DNA from: an uncultured Dietzia sp.
GTDB taxonomy: Bacteria > Actinomycetota > Actinomycetes > Mycobacteriales > Mycobacteriaceae
Length of the DNA: 40,978 nt
Assembly: GCF_937873725.1 (NCBI RefSeq)
Contig: NZ_CALMYY010000040.1
Span: forward strand, 1 to 40,978
Reading direction: 5' to 3'
Made by a program: the position numbers and the translations under genes. Shown one piece after another: positions 34,709 to 40,978 of the stretch (positions are counted from its first letter, which is position 1; every line of letters begins with the position of its first letter). A model generated the notes under the pieces. The model made no database searches. It saw nothing but the letters and a program-made list of their open reading frames with translations, and was not told the DNA's origin.

Positions 34709-37174
34709 CTAGAGTTTCTGCATGGGGACGCCGCCGATGAGCATGAGGCGGACCTTGCCGGACGCGCCGAAGTCGATCGTGGCCGTGGCCCTGGGGCCGG
34801 TCCCGTCGCACGCGAGCACCTTGCCCAGCCCGTACTTGTCATGGGTCACGCGGTCCCCCGGCACCAGGTCGAGCACGGGGGCGGAGGCCCGGGCGCGGGG
34901 GATGCCGGACGACCGCCCAGCTCCACCCCCGGAGCCGACGCCACCGCCGGATCCCGACCCGAACCGACGCCGTGGCGCGTCGTAGGCCACGTCACCGAAG
35001 CCTCCCCCGCCCGCGGGCTCCTCGCGCTGCCACTCGATCGCCTCCGAGGGGATCTCCTCGAGAAAGCGCGACCCCGGATTGGTCATGGGCTGCCCCCACG
35101 ACGAGCGCATCATGGCGCGGGTCAGGTACAGCCGCTTCCTGGCGCGAGTGATGCCCACGTAGGCCAGCCGTCGCTCCTCGGACAGCTCCGCCGGGTCCCC
35201 CAGGGCGCGCATATGCGGGAAGAGCCCGTCCTCCATGCCGATGAGGAAGACCACCGGGAACTCGAGCCCCTTGGCGGTGTGCAGCGTCATGAGCGTGACC
35301 TGCCCCTGGTCATGGGCGGGGATCTGGTCGGCGTCCGCCACGAGGGACACGCGCTCGAGGAAGGCGGCGAGCGACCCGGGCTGCGCGAGGCCCTCGTCGA
35401 GCTGGGCCTCCGCCTGGTCGGCGACCGCTCCCGCGGCGTCCCCGACGGGCTCCCCCCCGAAGCCCTGCTCCCGGGCGGAGCGCTGCAGCGCCGCCTCGGA
35501 GGAGAACTCCCGGCCGACCCCGACGAGCTCGTTGAGGTTGTCCAGGCGCGCGGCGTCCTGCGGGTCGTTGGAGGCCTCCAACTCGGCCCGGTAGCCGGTC
35601 CGCTCGAGCACCGCCTCGACGAGCGCGCCGACATCGGGGTCCGATTCCTCGCCCCCGGCGTGGTCGCTGCCGTCCAGCAGCGCGCGGAGCCCGTCGAGCA
35701 TCTGCACGAACCCGGCGATCGCCTTGACCGACCGCGTCGGCAGCAGCGCGACCCGTCCACCGGCCGCGTCGCGGAGCGCCTGCCCGAACCCGATCGCCCG
35801 TTGCTCGGCGTGGACCACCACGCACGCCTCGGCCCGGTCCCCGATCCCCCGCTTCGGGGTGTTGAGGATCCGGCGCAGCGCCACCGTGTCGTCGGGATTG
35901 GCGAGCACCTTGAGGTAGGCCACCACGTCGCGCACCTCCTTGCGCTCGTAGAACCGTGTCCCGCCGACGACCTTGTACGGCAGGCCGAGGCGCACGAACA
36001 CGTCCTCGACGACGCGGGAGGAGTTATTGGTCCGGTAGAACACGGCCACGTCGGAGTAGGCGGCGTCGCCGGAATCCACCAGGCGGTCGATCTCGCCGGC
36101 GATGAACCTCGCCTCGTCGTGCTCGTTGTCCGCCACGTAGCCCACCAGCAGATCGCCCGCGCCCTCGTCGGTCCACAGGTTCTTCTCCCGGCGCCCCGGG
36201 TTCCGCGAGATCACGGCGTTGGCGGCGGAGAGGATGGTCTGCGTGGAGCGGTAGTTCTGCTCGAGCAGGATCGACCGGGCGTCGGGGTAGTCGTGCTCGA
36301 AGTCCTCGATGTTCCGGATGGTGGCACCGCGGAAAGCGTAGATCGACTGATCGGCGTCACCCACCACGCAGAGTTCGGCCGGGGGGACGCCCACCTCGTC
36401 GTCGTCCCCCGCCACCCCGCCGACGAGGGTCCGCACCAGGACGTACTGCGCGTGGTTGGTGTCCTGGTACTCGTCCACCATGACGTGCCGGAACCTGCGC
36501 CGGTAGTACGCGGCCACCTCCGGGTGCGCGCGGAGCAGGCCGACGGTCTCCCCGATGAGGTCGTCGAAGTCGAACGCGTTGGCCGCCTGGAGACGTGACT
36601 GGTACTCGGTGTAGACCGCCGCCACCGTCTGCCCGGTCCGGTCCGAGTCCTCGAGCGCCCGGTCCATGGCGTCCGACGGCTCGCGCAGTTCGTTCTTGTG
36701 GTTGGAGATGGCCGTGGCCAGCATGCGCGGCGTGAACTTCTTGACCTCGAGCTGCTGTTCCTTGGCGATCATCCCCAGCAACCGCCGGGAATCGTCCGAG
36801 TCGTAGATCGTGAAGTTGGAGTTGCGGGTGCCCAGAAGCGCGGACTGCGCCCGCAGGATCCGCACGCAGATCGAGTGGAACGTGGCCACCCACATCCGCT
36901 CCGCGTGGGGTCCGACGAGGGCCGAGACCCGCTCGCGCATCTCGGCGGCGGCCTTGTTGGTGAAGGTGATCGCGAGGATCTGGCCCGGGTGGGCACCGCC
37001 CTCGGCCAGCAGATAGGCGATGCGCCGGGTGAGCACGCTCGTCTTGCCCGAGCCCGCCCCGGCCACGATCAGCAGCGGGCCGCCGCGGTGCGTGACCGCG
37101 GCGGCCTGCTGCGGGTTGAGCCCGTCCAACAGGGGCGAGGCGGGGCGGGTGGGGGCGTGTGCGGTGTCGGTCAT
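34709..37174 (-). CDS. pcrA: ATP-dependent DNA helicase PcrA/UvrD
   Basis: This SF1A helicase unwinds DNA in repair and removes RecA filaments. The 821-aa protein shows Walker A AGAGSGKT (38-45), ITFTNKAAAEMRERV, the DExx box VDEYQDTNHAQ, GDADQSIYAFRGA, EQNYRST, VTLMTLHTAKGLEFPVVFL and VGITRARKRLYL. A Gly/Ser-rich linker leads to a C-terminal Tudor-like module (VLDLVPGDRVTHDKYGLGKVLA) that binds RNA polymerase in related proteins. The family context matches uvrD1 (Rv0949). A -10-like TAGATT (37188-37183, minus strand) ends nine bases before the ATG, so the leader is very short. Confidence 0.96.
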   Translation of the reverse strand: MTDTAHAPTRPASPLLDGLNPQQAAAVTHRGGPLLIVAGAGSGKTSVLTRRIAYLLAEGGAHPGQILAITFTNKAAAEMRERVSALVGPHAERMWVATFHSICVRILRAQSALLGTRNSNFTIYDSDDSRRLLGMIAKEQQLEVKKFTPRMLATAISNHKNELREPSDAMDRALEDSDRTGQTVAAVYTEYQSRLQAANAFDFDDLIGETVGLLRAHPEVAAYYRRRFRHVMVDEYQDTNHAQYVLVRTLVGGVAGDDDEVGVPPAELCVVGDADQSIYAFRGATIRNIEDFEHDYPDARSILLEQNYRSTQTILSAANAVISRNPGRREKNLWTDEGAGDLLVGYVADNEHDEARFIAGEIDRLVDSGDAAYSDVAVFYRTNNSSRVVEDVFVRLGLPYKVVGGTRFYERKEVRDVVAYLKVLANPDDTVALRRILNTPKRGIGDRAEACVVVHAEQRAIGFGQALRDAAGGRVALLPTRSVKAIAGFVQMLDGLRALLDGSDHAGGEESDPDVGALVEAVLERTGYRAELEASNDPQDAARLDNLNELVGVGREFSSEAALQRSAREQGFGGEPVGDAAGAVADQAEAQLDEGLAQPGSLAAFLERVSLVADADQIPAHDQGQVTLMTLHTAKGLEFPVVFLIGMEDGLFPHMRALGDPAELSEERRLAYVGITRARKRLYLTRAMMRSSWGQPMTNPGSRFLEEIPSEAIEWQREEPAGGGGFGDVAYDAPRRRFGSGSGGGVGSGGGAGRSSGIPRARASAPVLDLVPGDRVTHDKYGLGKVLACDGTGPRATATIDFGASGKVRLMLIGGVPMQKL

Positions 37175-37213
37175 CGTGGGTCCAATCTACCCACTGGGTC
37201 CGACACCCCGGAC

Positions 37214-38650
37214 TCAGCGTTGACCGGCCCCCATGAACTCCTTCACCTGTGCGGCGGACGCGTTCAGCCCCGGGTCGTTGTCCAGGTAGTGACGCGTCTC
37301 CCGGACGATGAGGCCGGACAGGACGAGCAGCCCGATGAGGTTGGGGATGGCCATGAGTCCGTTCATCACGTCGGCGAAGTTCCACACCACCTCGAGCTCG
37401 GTGACCGCGCCCACGAACACCACGCAGGTGAAGACCATGCGGTACGGGATGACGCCGCGCGCGCCGACGAGCCGCTCCGTGCACCGCTCGCCGTAGTACG
37501 ACCATCCGAGGATGGTCGAGAACGCGAAGAACGCGATCGACACCGCGACGAGCTTGTCGCCCTCCGGAATCGCTTGCGCAAACGCGGTCGCGGTCATCGT
37601 CCCGGCGCTCCCCCGACCCTCCTGCCACACCCCGGAGGTGACCAGCACCAGGCCGGTGAAGGTGACGACGATGATGGTGTCGATGAACGTCTGGGTCATG
37701 GACACCAGACCCTGCCGCGTGGGGTGGGTGGTCTTGGCCGCGGCGGCCGCGATGGCCGCCGAGCCCATGCCCGACTCGTTGGAGAAGATGCCGCGGGCGA
37801 CACCCATCTGGATGGCGTAGAGGATCGCCGACCCGGCGAAGCCGCCGACCGCGGACGTCCCGGTGAACGCCTCCGAGAAGACCTGCACGAACGCCGACGG
37901 GATCGCCTCGGCGTTGACGACGAGCACGACCAGCCCGCCGAGGATGTAGAGCAGGATCATCAGCGGCACGAACCCGGCCGTGACCCTGCCGATGGACTTG
38001 ATGCCGCCGAGCAGCACCGCCCCGGTGAGGACGAACATGACGATGCCGGTGGCCACGGGCGTGATCCCGAACGAGTTCTCCAACTGGGTGGCCACCGCGT
38101 TGCCCTGGGTCATGTTGCCGATGCCGAAGCTGGCCAGCACGGCGAAGACGGCGAACACGATCGACAGGACCAGGCCGATCCTGCCGCCGGTCCGGCCGTA
38201 GACCTCGGCCAGCCCGCGGTGCAGGTAGTACTGCGGGCCACCGGACTGCTCGCCGCGGGCGTCGGTGACGCGGTATCGCACCCCGAGGAACGCCTCGGAG
38301 TACTTGGAGGCCATGCCGACGAGCGCGGTGACCCACATCCAGAACAGCGCGCCGGGGCCGCCCAGCGCGATGGCCGTGGCCACACCCACGATGTTGCCCA
38401 CGCCCACGGTGGCGGCCAGGGCCGTGGTGAGCGCCTGGTACTGCGAGATGTCGCCCACGCCGCCGTCGTCCTGGCGCTGGAACAACCCCAGCCGGAGGGC
38501 GGGGCCGAGCTTGCGGAACTGCAGCATCCGCAGGCGGATCGTCAGGAACAGGCCGGTGCCCAGGAGCAGCGGGATGAGGACGAAGGGCCCCCAGATCACG
38601 GATCCGATGTCCGCCAGGGTCGAATTTAGGTTCTCCACGGGCGCACACAT
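37214..38650 (-). CDS. Sodium:alanine (AGCS) symporter family protein
   Basis: The 478-aa polytopic protein is an amino-acid cation symporter importing alanine or glycine. Family features are GLFLTIRLRMLQFRKL near the start, the conserved ATVGVGNIVGVATAIALGGPGALFWMWVTALVGMASKYSE, GGPQYYLHRGL, and GMGSAAIAAAAAKTTHPTRQGLVSM. About eleven hydrophobic segments are present. The ATG at 38650 has GGGA seven bases upstream; a GTG at 38638 is also possible. It is divergent from the chorismate mutase gene with a 46-bp gap, and precedes pcrA by 39 bp. Confidence 0.93.
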   Translation of the reverse strand: MCAPVENLNSTLADIGSVIWGPFVLIPLLLGTGLFLTIRLRMLQFRKLGPALRLGLFQRQDDGGVGDISQYQALTTALAATVGVGNIVGVATAIALGGPGALFWMWVTALVGMASKYSEAFLGVRYRVTDARGEQSGGPQYYLHRGLAEVYGRTGGRIGLVLSIVFAVFAVLASFGIGNMTQGNAVATQLENSFGITPVATGIVMFVLTGAVLLGGIKSIGRVTAGFVPLMILLYILGGLVVLVVNAEAIPSAFVQVFSEAFTGTSAVGGFAGSAILYAIQMGVARGIFSNESGMGSAAIAAAAAKTTHPTRQGLVSMTQTFIDTIIVVTFTGLVLVTSGVWQEGRGSAGTMTATAFAQAIPEGDKLVAVSIAFFAFSTILGWSYYGERCTERLVGARGVIPYRMVFTCVVFVGAVTELEVVWNFADVMNGLMAIPNLIGLLVLSGLIVRETRHYLDNDPGLNASAAQVKEFMGAGQR

Positions 38651-38684
38651 TAGACGGTCCCGCCGAGGTATCCGACCGCAGTGG

Positions 38685-38699
38685 GATAATCACCGCATG
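38685..38699 (+). promoter_or_regulatory. Leaderless promoter of the chorismate mutase gene
   Basis: GATAAT (38685-38690) is followed by six bases and the ATG at 38697. No ribosome-binding site is present before this ATG. This matches the -10 to start spacing of leaderless actinobacterial genes. Confidence 0.6.
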
Positions 38700-38975
38700 A
38701 CCACCGACCCCGCCGGCACGGACGACCCGCTGTCCGAGGCCCAGATCCAGGAACTCCGCCTGGAGATCGACCGGCTCGACGCCGAGATCCTCAACGCCAT
38801 CGTCCGTCGCAGCGAGATCTCCAAACGCATCGGCCGCACCCGCATGCAGTCCGGCGGGACGAAGCTCGTCCACACCCGCGAACTCAAGGTCTACGAGCGC
38901 TTCTCCTCCCTCGGCCAGGAGGGCCAGACGCTCGCGGGGATGCTCCTGCGCCTCGGCCGGGGCCGGCTGGGCTGA
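38697..38975 (+). CDS. Chorismate mutase (AroQ, Rv0948c-like)
   Basis: The 92-aa all-helical enzyme converts chorismate to prephenate for phenylalanine and tyrosine. It shows LRLEIDRLDAEILNAIVRRSEISKRIGRTRMQSGGTKLVHTREL, with arginines spaced as in AroQ enzymes, and ends in RLGRGRLG, like the M. tuberculosis enzyme, which is activated by binding DAHP synthase. The ATG at 38697 fits a leaderless transcript. The stop codon lies in the loop of a hairpin. It precedes pgi as in mycobacteria. Confidence 0.92.
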   Translation: MTTDPAGTDDPLSEAQIQELRLEIDRLDAEILNAIVRRSEISKRIGRTRMQSGGTKLVHTRELKVYERFSSLGQEGQTLAGMLLRLGRGRLG

Positions 38976-38984
38976 CCCAGCCGG
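38963..38984 (+). terminator. Hairpin spanning the chorismate mutase stop codon
   Basis: Arms CCGGCTGGG (38963-38971) and CCCAGCCGG (38976-38984) form a 9-bp perfect stem with loop CTGA, which contains the TGA stop. There is no U-tract. It could act as a terminator or stabilise the 3' end. Confidence 0.5.
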
Positions 38985-39119
38985 GGCCAGGGACCCGGAC
39001 GTCGTCGGTGGGGGTGAAATCGGCCAGGTCGGACGTGTCGACGACGACGAAGCCCGCCTTCCCCTCCCTATTCCCGGCTAGCCTCGCTGACAGGCGAGTA
39101 CCTCTGGGCAGGAGCGGTG

Positions 39120-40766
39120 ATGACCGACATCAGCACGACGGAGCAGTGGGCAGCGGTGGAGGACCTGGTCCCCGCGATCGGCGAGGTGTCGCTGCGGGAG
39201 CTGTTCGAGGCCGACCCCGAACGCGGACGCCGGATGTCGATCACCGCCGGAGACCTCCACGTGGACCTGTCCAAGAACCTCGTCACCGACGAGATCCTGG
39301 CCGCCCTCATCGAGGTCGCCCGCGCCGCCCACCTGCCGGCGCAGCGGGCCGCCATGTTCCGGGGCGACCGCATCAACACGACCGAGGACCGGTCCGTCCT
39401 CCACACCGCGCTCCGCCTCCCCGCGGATGCGGAGCTCGTCGTCGACGGGCGCGACGTGGTGGCCGACGTCCACGCGGTCCTGGCGGGCATGACCGACTTC
39501 GCCCACCGCGTCCGCTCGGGCGAGTGGACCGGGCACACGGGCGAGCGGATCGACACGGTGGTCAACATCGGCATCGGCGGCTCCGACCTCGGACCCGTGA
39601 TGGTCGACAAGGCCCTGCGTCACCTTCAGACCGCCGGCATCCGCGCGCGCTACGTCTCCAACGTCGACCCCGCGGACCTCTCCGCCGTGCTCGCGGAGAT
39701 CGCCCCCGCCACGACCCTGGTCGTGGTGGCCTCCAAGACGTTCACCACCCAGGAGACCATGGCCAACGCGCACGCGGCCCGGCGCCACTTCGTCGAGGCC
39801 CTGGGCTCCGAGGACGCCATCGCCTCGCACTTCGTCGCGGTGTCCACCGCGGCGGAGAAGGTCGCCGAGTTCGGCATCTCCGCGGACAACATGTTCGAGT
39901 TCTGGGACTGGGTCGGCGGGCGGTACTCGGTGTCCTCCGCCATCGGGCTGTCGGTCATGGTCACGGTCGGCCCCGCGGCGTTCGTCGAGCTGCTCGAGGG
40001 CTTCCACACGATGGACCTGCACTTCGCCACCGAGGACCCGGAGCACAACGCGCCGGTCCTCATGGCGCTGCTGGGGATCTGGTACACGTGCTTCCTCGGC
40101 GCCCAGTCCAAGGCCGTGATCCCCTACGCCCAGGACCTCCTGCGGTTCCCCGCCTACCTCCAGCAGCTCACCATGGAGTCGCTCGGCAAGTCGGTGCGCC
40201 TCGACGGCGCCGACGTCTCCTACCCCACCGGCGAGGTCTACTGGGGCGAGCCCGGCACGAACGGTCAGCACGCCTTCTTCCAGCTCCTGCACCAGGGCAC
40301 CCAGCTCGTCCCGGTGGACTTCATCGGCGTCGCGCGGCCGATCACGGACCTGCCCATCGCCGATGGCACCGGGTCCATGCACGACCTGCTCATGGCCAAC
40401 CTGTTCGCACAGTCGCGGGTGTTGGCGTTCGGCAAGACCGAGGAGGAGGTGCTCGCCGACGGCGTGGACCCCGCGCTCGCCCCGCACAAGGTCATGCCCG
40501 GCAACCGGCCGTCCACCACGATCCTCGCCCCGTCGCTCTCCCCGGGCGTGGTCGGGCAGCTCATCGCGCTCTACGAGCACGTGGTGTTCGTCCAGGCAGC
40601 CGTCCTGGGCATCAACGCGTTCGACCAGTGGGGCGTCGAGCTGGGCAAGGCCCAGGCCGGCGAGCTGTTGTCCGCCCTCACCGCCGAGAAGCACCCGGGC
40701 GACGGCTTCGACTCCTCCACCGATTCGCTCGTCGAGATCTACCGCGAGGCGCGCGGTCGGCGCTGA
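39120..40766 (+). CDS. pgi: Glucose-6-phosphate isomerase
   Basis: Pgi interconverts glucose-6-phosphate and fructose-6-phosphate. The 548-aa product has [17 protein letters not shown], the signature [49 protein letters not shown] with the catalytic His, and the second family signature [14 protein letters not shown] with the catalytic Lys. The ATG at 39120 has GGAG five bases upstream; an overlapping GTG at 39117 is too close to it. The 144-bp gap to chorismate mutase contains the hairpin and no other clear element. Confidence 0.96.
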   Translation: MTDISTTEQWAAVEDLVPAIGEVSLRELFEADPERGRRMSITAGDLHVDLSKNLVTDEILAALIEVARAAHLPAQRAAMFRGDRINTTEDRSVLHTALRLPADAELVVDGRDVVADVHAVLAGMTDFAHRVRSGEWTGHTGERIDTVVNIGIGGSDLGPVMVDKALRHLQTAGIRARYVSNVDPADLSAVLAEIAPATTLVVVASKTFTTQETMANAHAARRHFVEALGSEDAIASHFVAVSTAAEKVAEFGISADNMFEFWDWVGGRYSVSSAIGLSVMVTVGPAAFVELLEGFHTMDLHFATEDPEHNAPVLMALLGIWYTCFLGAQSKAVIPYAQDLLRFPAYLQQLTMESLGKSVRLDGADVSYPTGEVYWGEPGTNGQHAFFQLLHQGTQLVPVDFIGVARPITDLPIADGTGSMHDLLMANLFAQSRVLAFGKTEEEVLADGVDPALAPHKVMPGNRPSTTILAPSLSPGVVGQLIALYEHVVFVQAAVLGINAFDQWGVELGKAQAGELLSALTAEKHPGDGFDSSTDSLVEIYREARGRR

Positions 40767-40978
40767 GGACCTGCGCCGCCACCAGCCCGGACGGGTTCAT
40801 CGCCGACCGCGAGCTCGCAAGACGGTTCGCCGACCTGAGGTCGACGGGCGGTTCACGCCCATGCTGCTCGGCGTCGCCGGACCCGGACCGCGCGAGGATG
40901 CTCGGCCCGCCGAACGCACGGATTGACCCTTGCATGTTCGAATGTGTGTACGTATCATAGAACACAGGTTCGAGATCG
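40767..40978. other. Right-end intergenic region
   Basis: No convincing gene. The last 50 bases are AT-rich compared with the rest and hold a promoter with an SOS box directed out of the window. Confidence 0.5.
40930..40973 (+). promoter_or_regulatory. SOS-type promoter with LexA box for a gene beyond the window edge
   Basis: TTGCAT (40930-40935) and TATCAT (40953-40958) are separated by 17 bases. Right after it is TAGAACACAGGTTCGA (40958-40973), matching the actinobacterial/Bacillus LexA consensus TCGAAC-N4-GTTCGA at 11 of 12 fixed positions with perfect GAAC-N4-GTTC. The -10 and the box share one base, a typical repressor position. Confidence 0.75.

Noticed and set aside
36698..38629. Long plus-strand frame opposite pcrA and the AGCS gene
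   Set aside because: Spans two unrelated real genes and their gap, with low-complexity Arg/Gly/Glu/His content and no recognisable motif.
40770..40860. Translated fragment ATSPDGFIADRE after pgi, resembling the start of RibD-C/DHFR-like proteins
   Set aside because: Only about a dozen residues match and the rest of the frame shows no family similarity; too short to call a pseudogene.

Overview
The window is about 41 kb of very GC-rich, gene-dense actinobacterial chromosome. GTG starts are frequent, stop and start codons often overlap (GTGA or ATGA), and two genes look leaderless. Gene content and order point to the Mycobacteriales (a Dietzia-, Gordonia- or Rhodococcus-like organism). From memory, the left end (galU, 5-FCL, zinc-ribbon protein, mscL, moaB, pepD, mprB, mprA, rpmF) matches M. 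tuberculosis Rv0993 back to Rv0979A. The right end (purH, purN, perM, sucD, sucC, M23 peptidase, pcrA, chorismate mutase, pgi) matches Rv0957 back to Rv0946c. Genus assignment is inference; no rRNA or tRNA gene is present to test it.

Layout. 1-7.2 kb: envelope and stress block, with the MprAB two-component system, its HtrA-type protease PepD, a MoaB-like protein, a 58-aa protein, mechanosensitive channel MscL, and a zinc-ribbon chaperone-like protein behind a CIRCE (HrcA) operator. 7.4-9.3 kb: ribosomal proteins without the paired zinc-ligand cysteines (L32, L31 type B; divergently L28, L33, S14, S18), the set usually associated with zinc limitation. 9.4-11.1 kb: an AEC-type transporter and a CPBP membrane protease. 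11.1-20.5 kb: an eight-gene minus-strand operon for leucine and probably itaconate breakdown (biotin-dependent acyl-CoA carboxylase, acyl-CoA dehydrogenase, MaoC hydratase, CitE-type lyase, acyl-CoA synthetase, CoA transferase A/B), headed by a perfect 10-bp inverted repeat. 20.6-26.9 kb: amidase, AsnC/Lrp regulator, a fused indolepyruvate ferredoxin oxidoreductase, and a TetR regulator. 26.9-34.1 kb: purHN, perM, sucCD and a LytM-type peptidase. 34.1-40.8 kb: GNAT, PcrA helicase, AGCS symporter, chorismate mutase and pgi. The last 50 bases hold a promoter with a LexA/SOS box for a gene beyond the edge.

How it fits together. Most of the window is conserved core biology. The accessory part is the amino-acid and acyl-CoA catabolic insert (11-27 kb), which lies between purH and the ribosomal/mprA block. 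Its operators are the main regulatory interest: the inverted repeat before the carboxylase gene, nested dyads between asnC and the oxidoreductase gene, and a TetR gene now directly behind purH. I found no CRISPR array, insertion sequence, prophage, tRNA or rRNA, and no clearly unprecedented multigene system. The best leads are the CIRCE element, the SOS promoter at the right edge, and the regulation of the leucine/itaconate and oxidoreductase genes.
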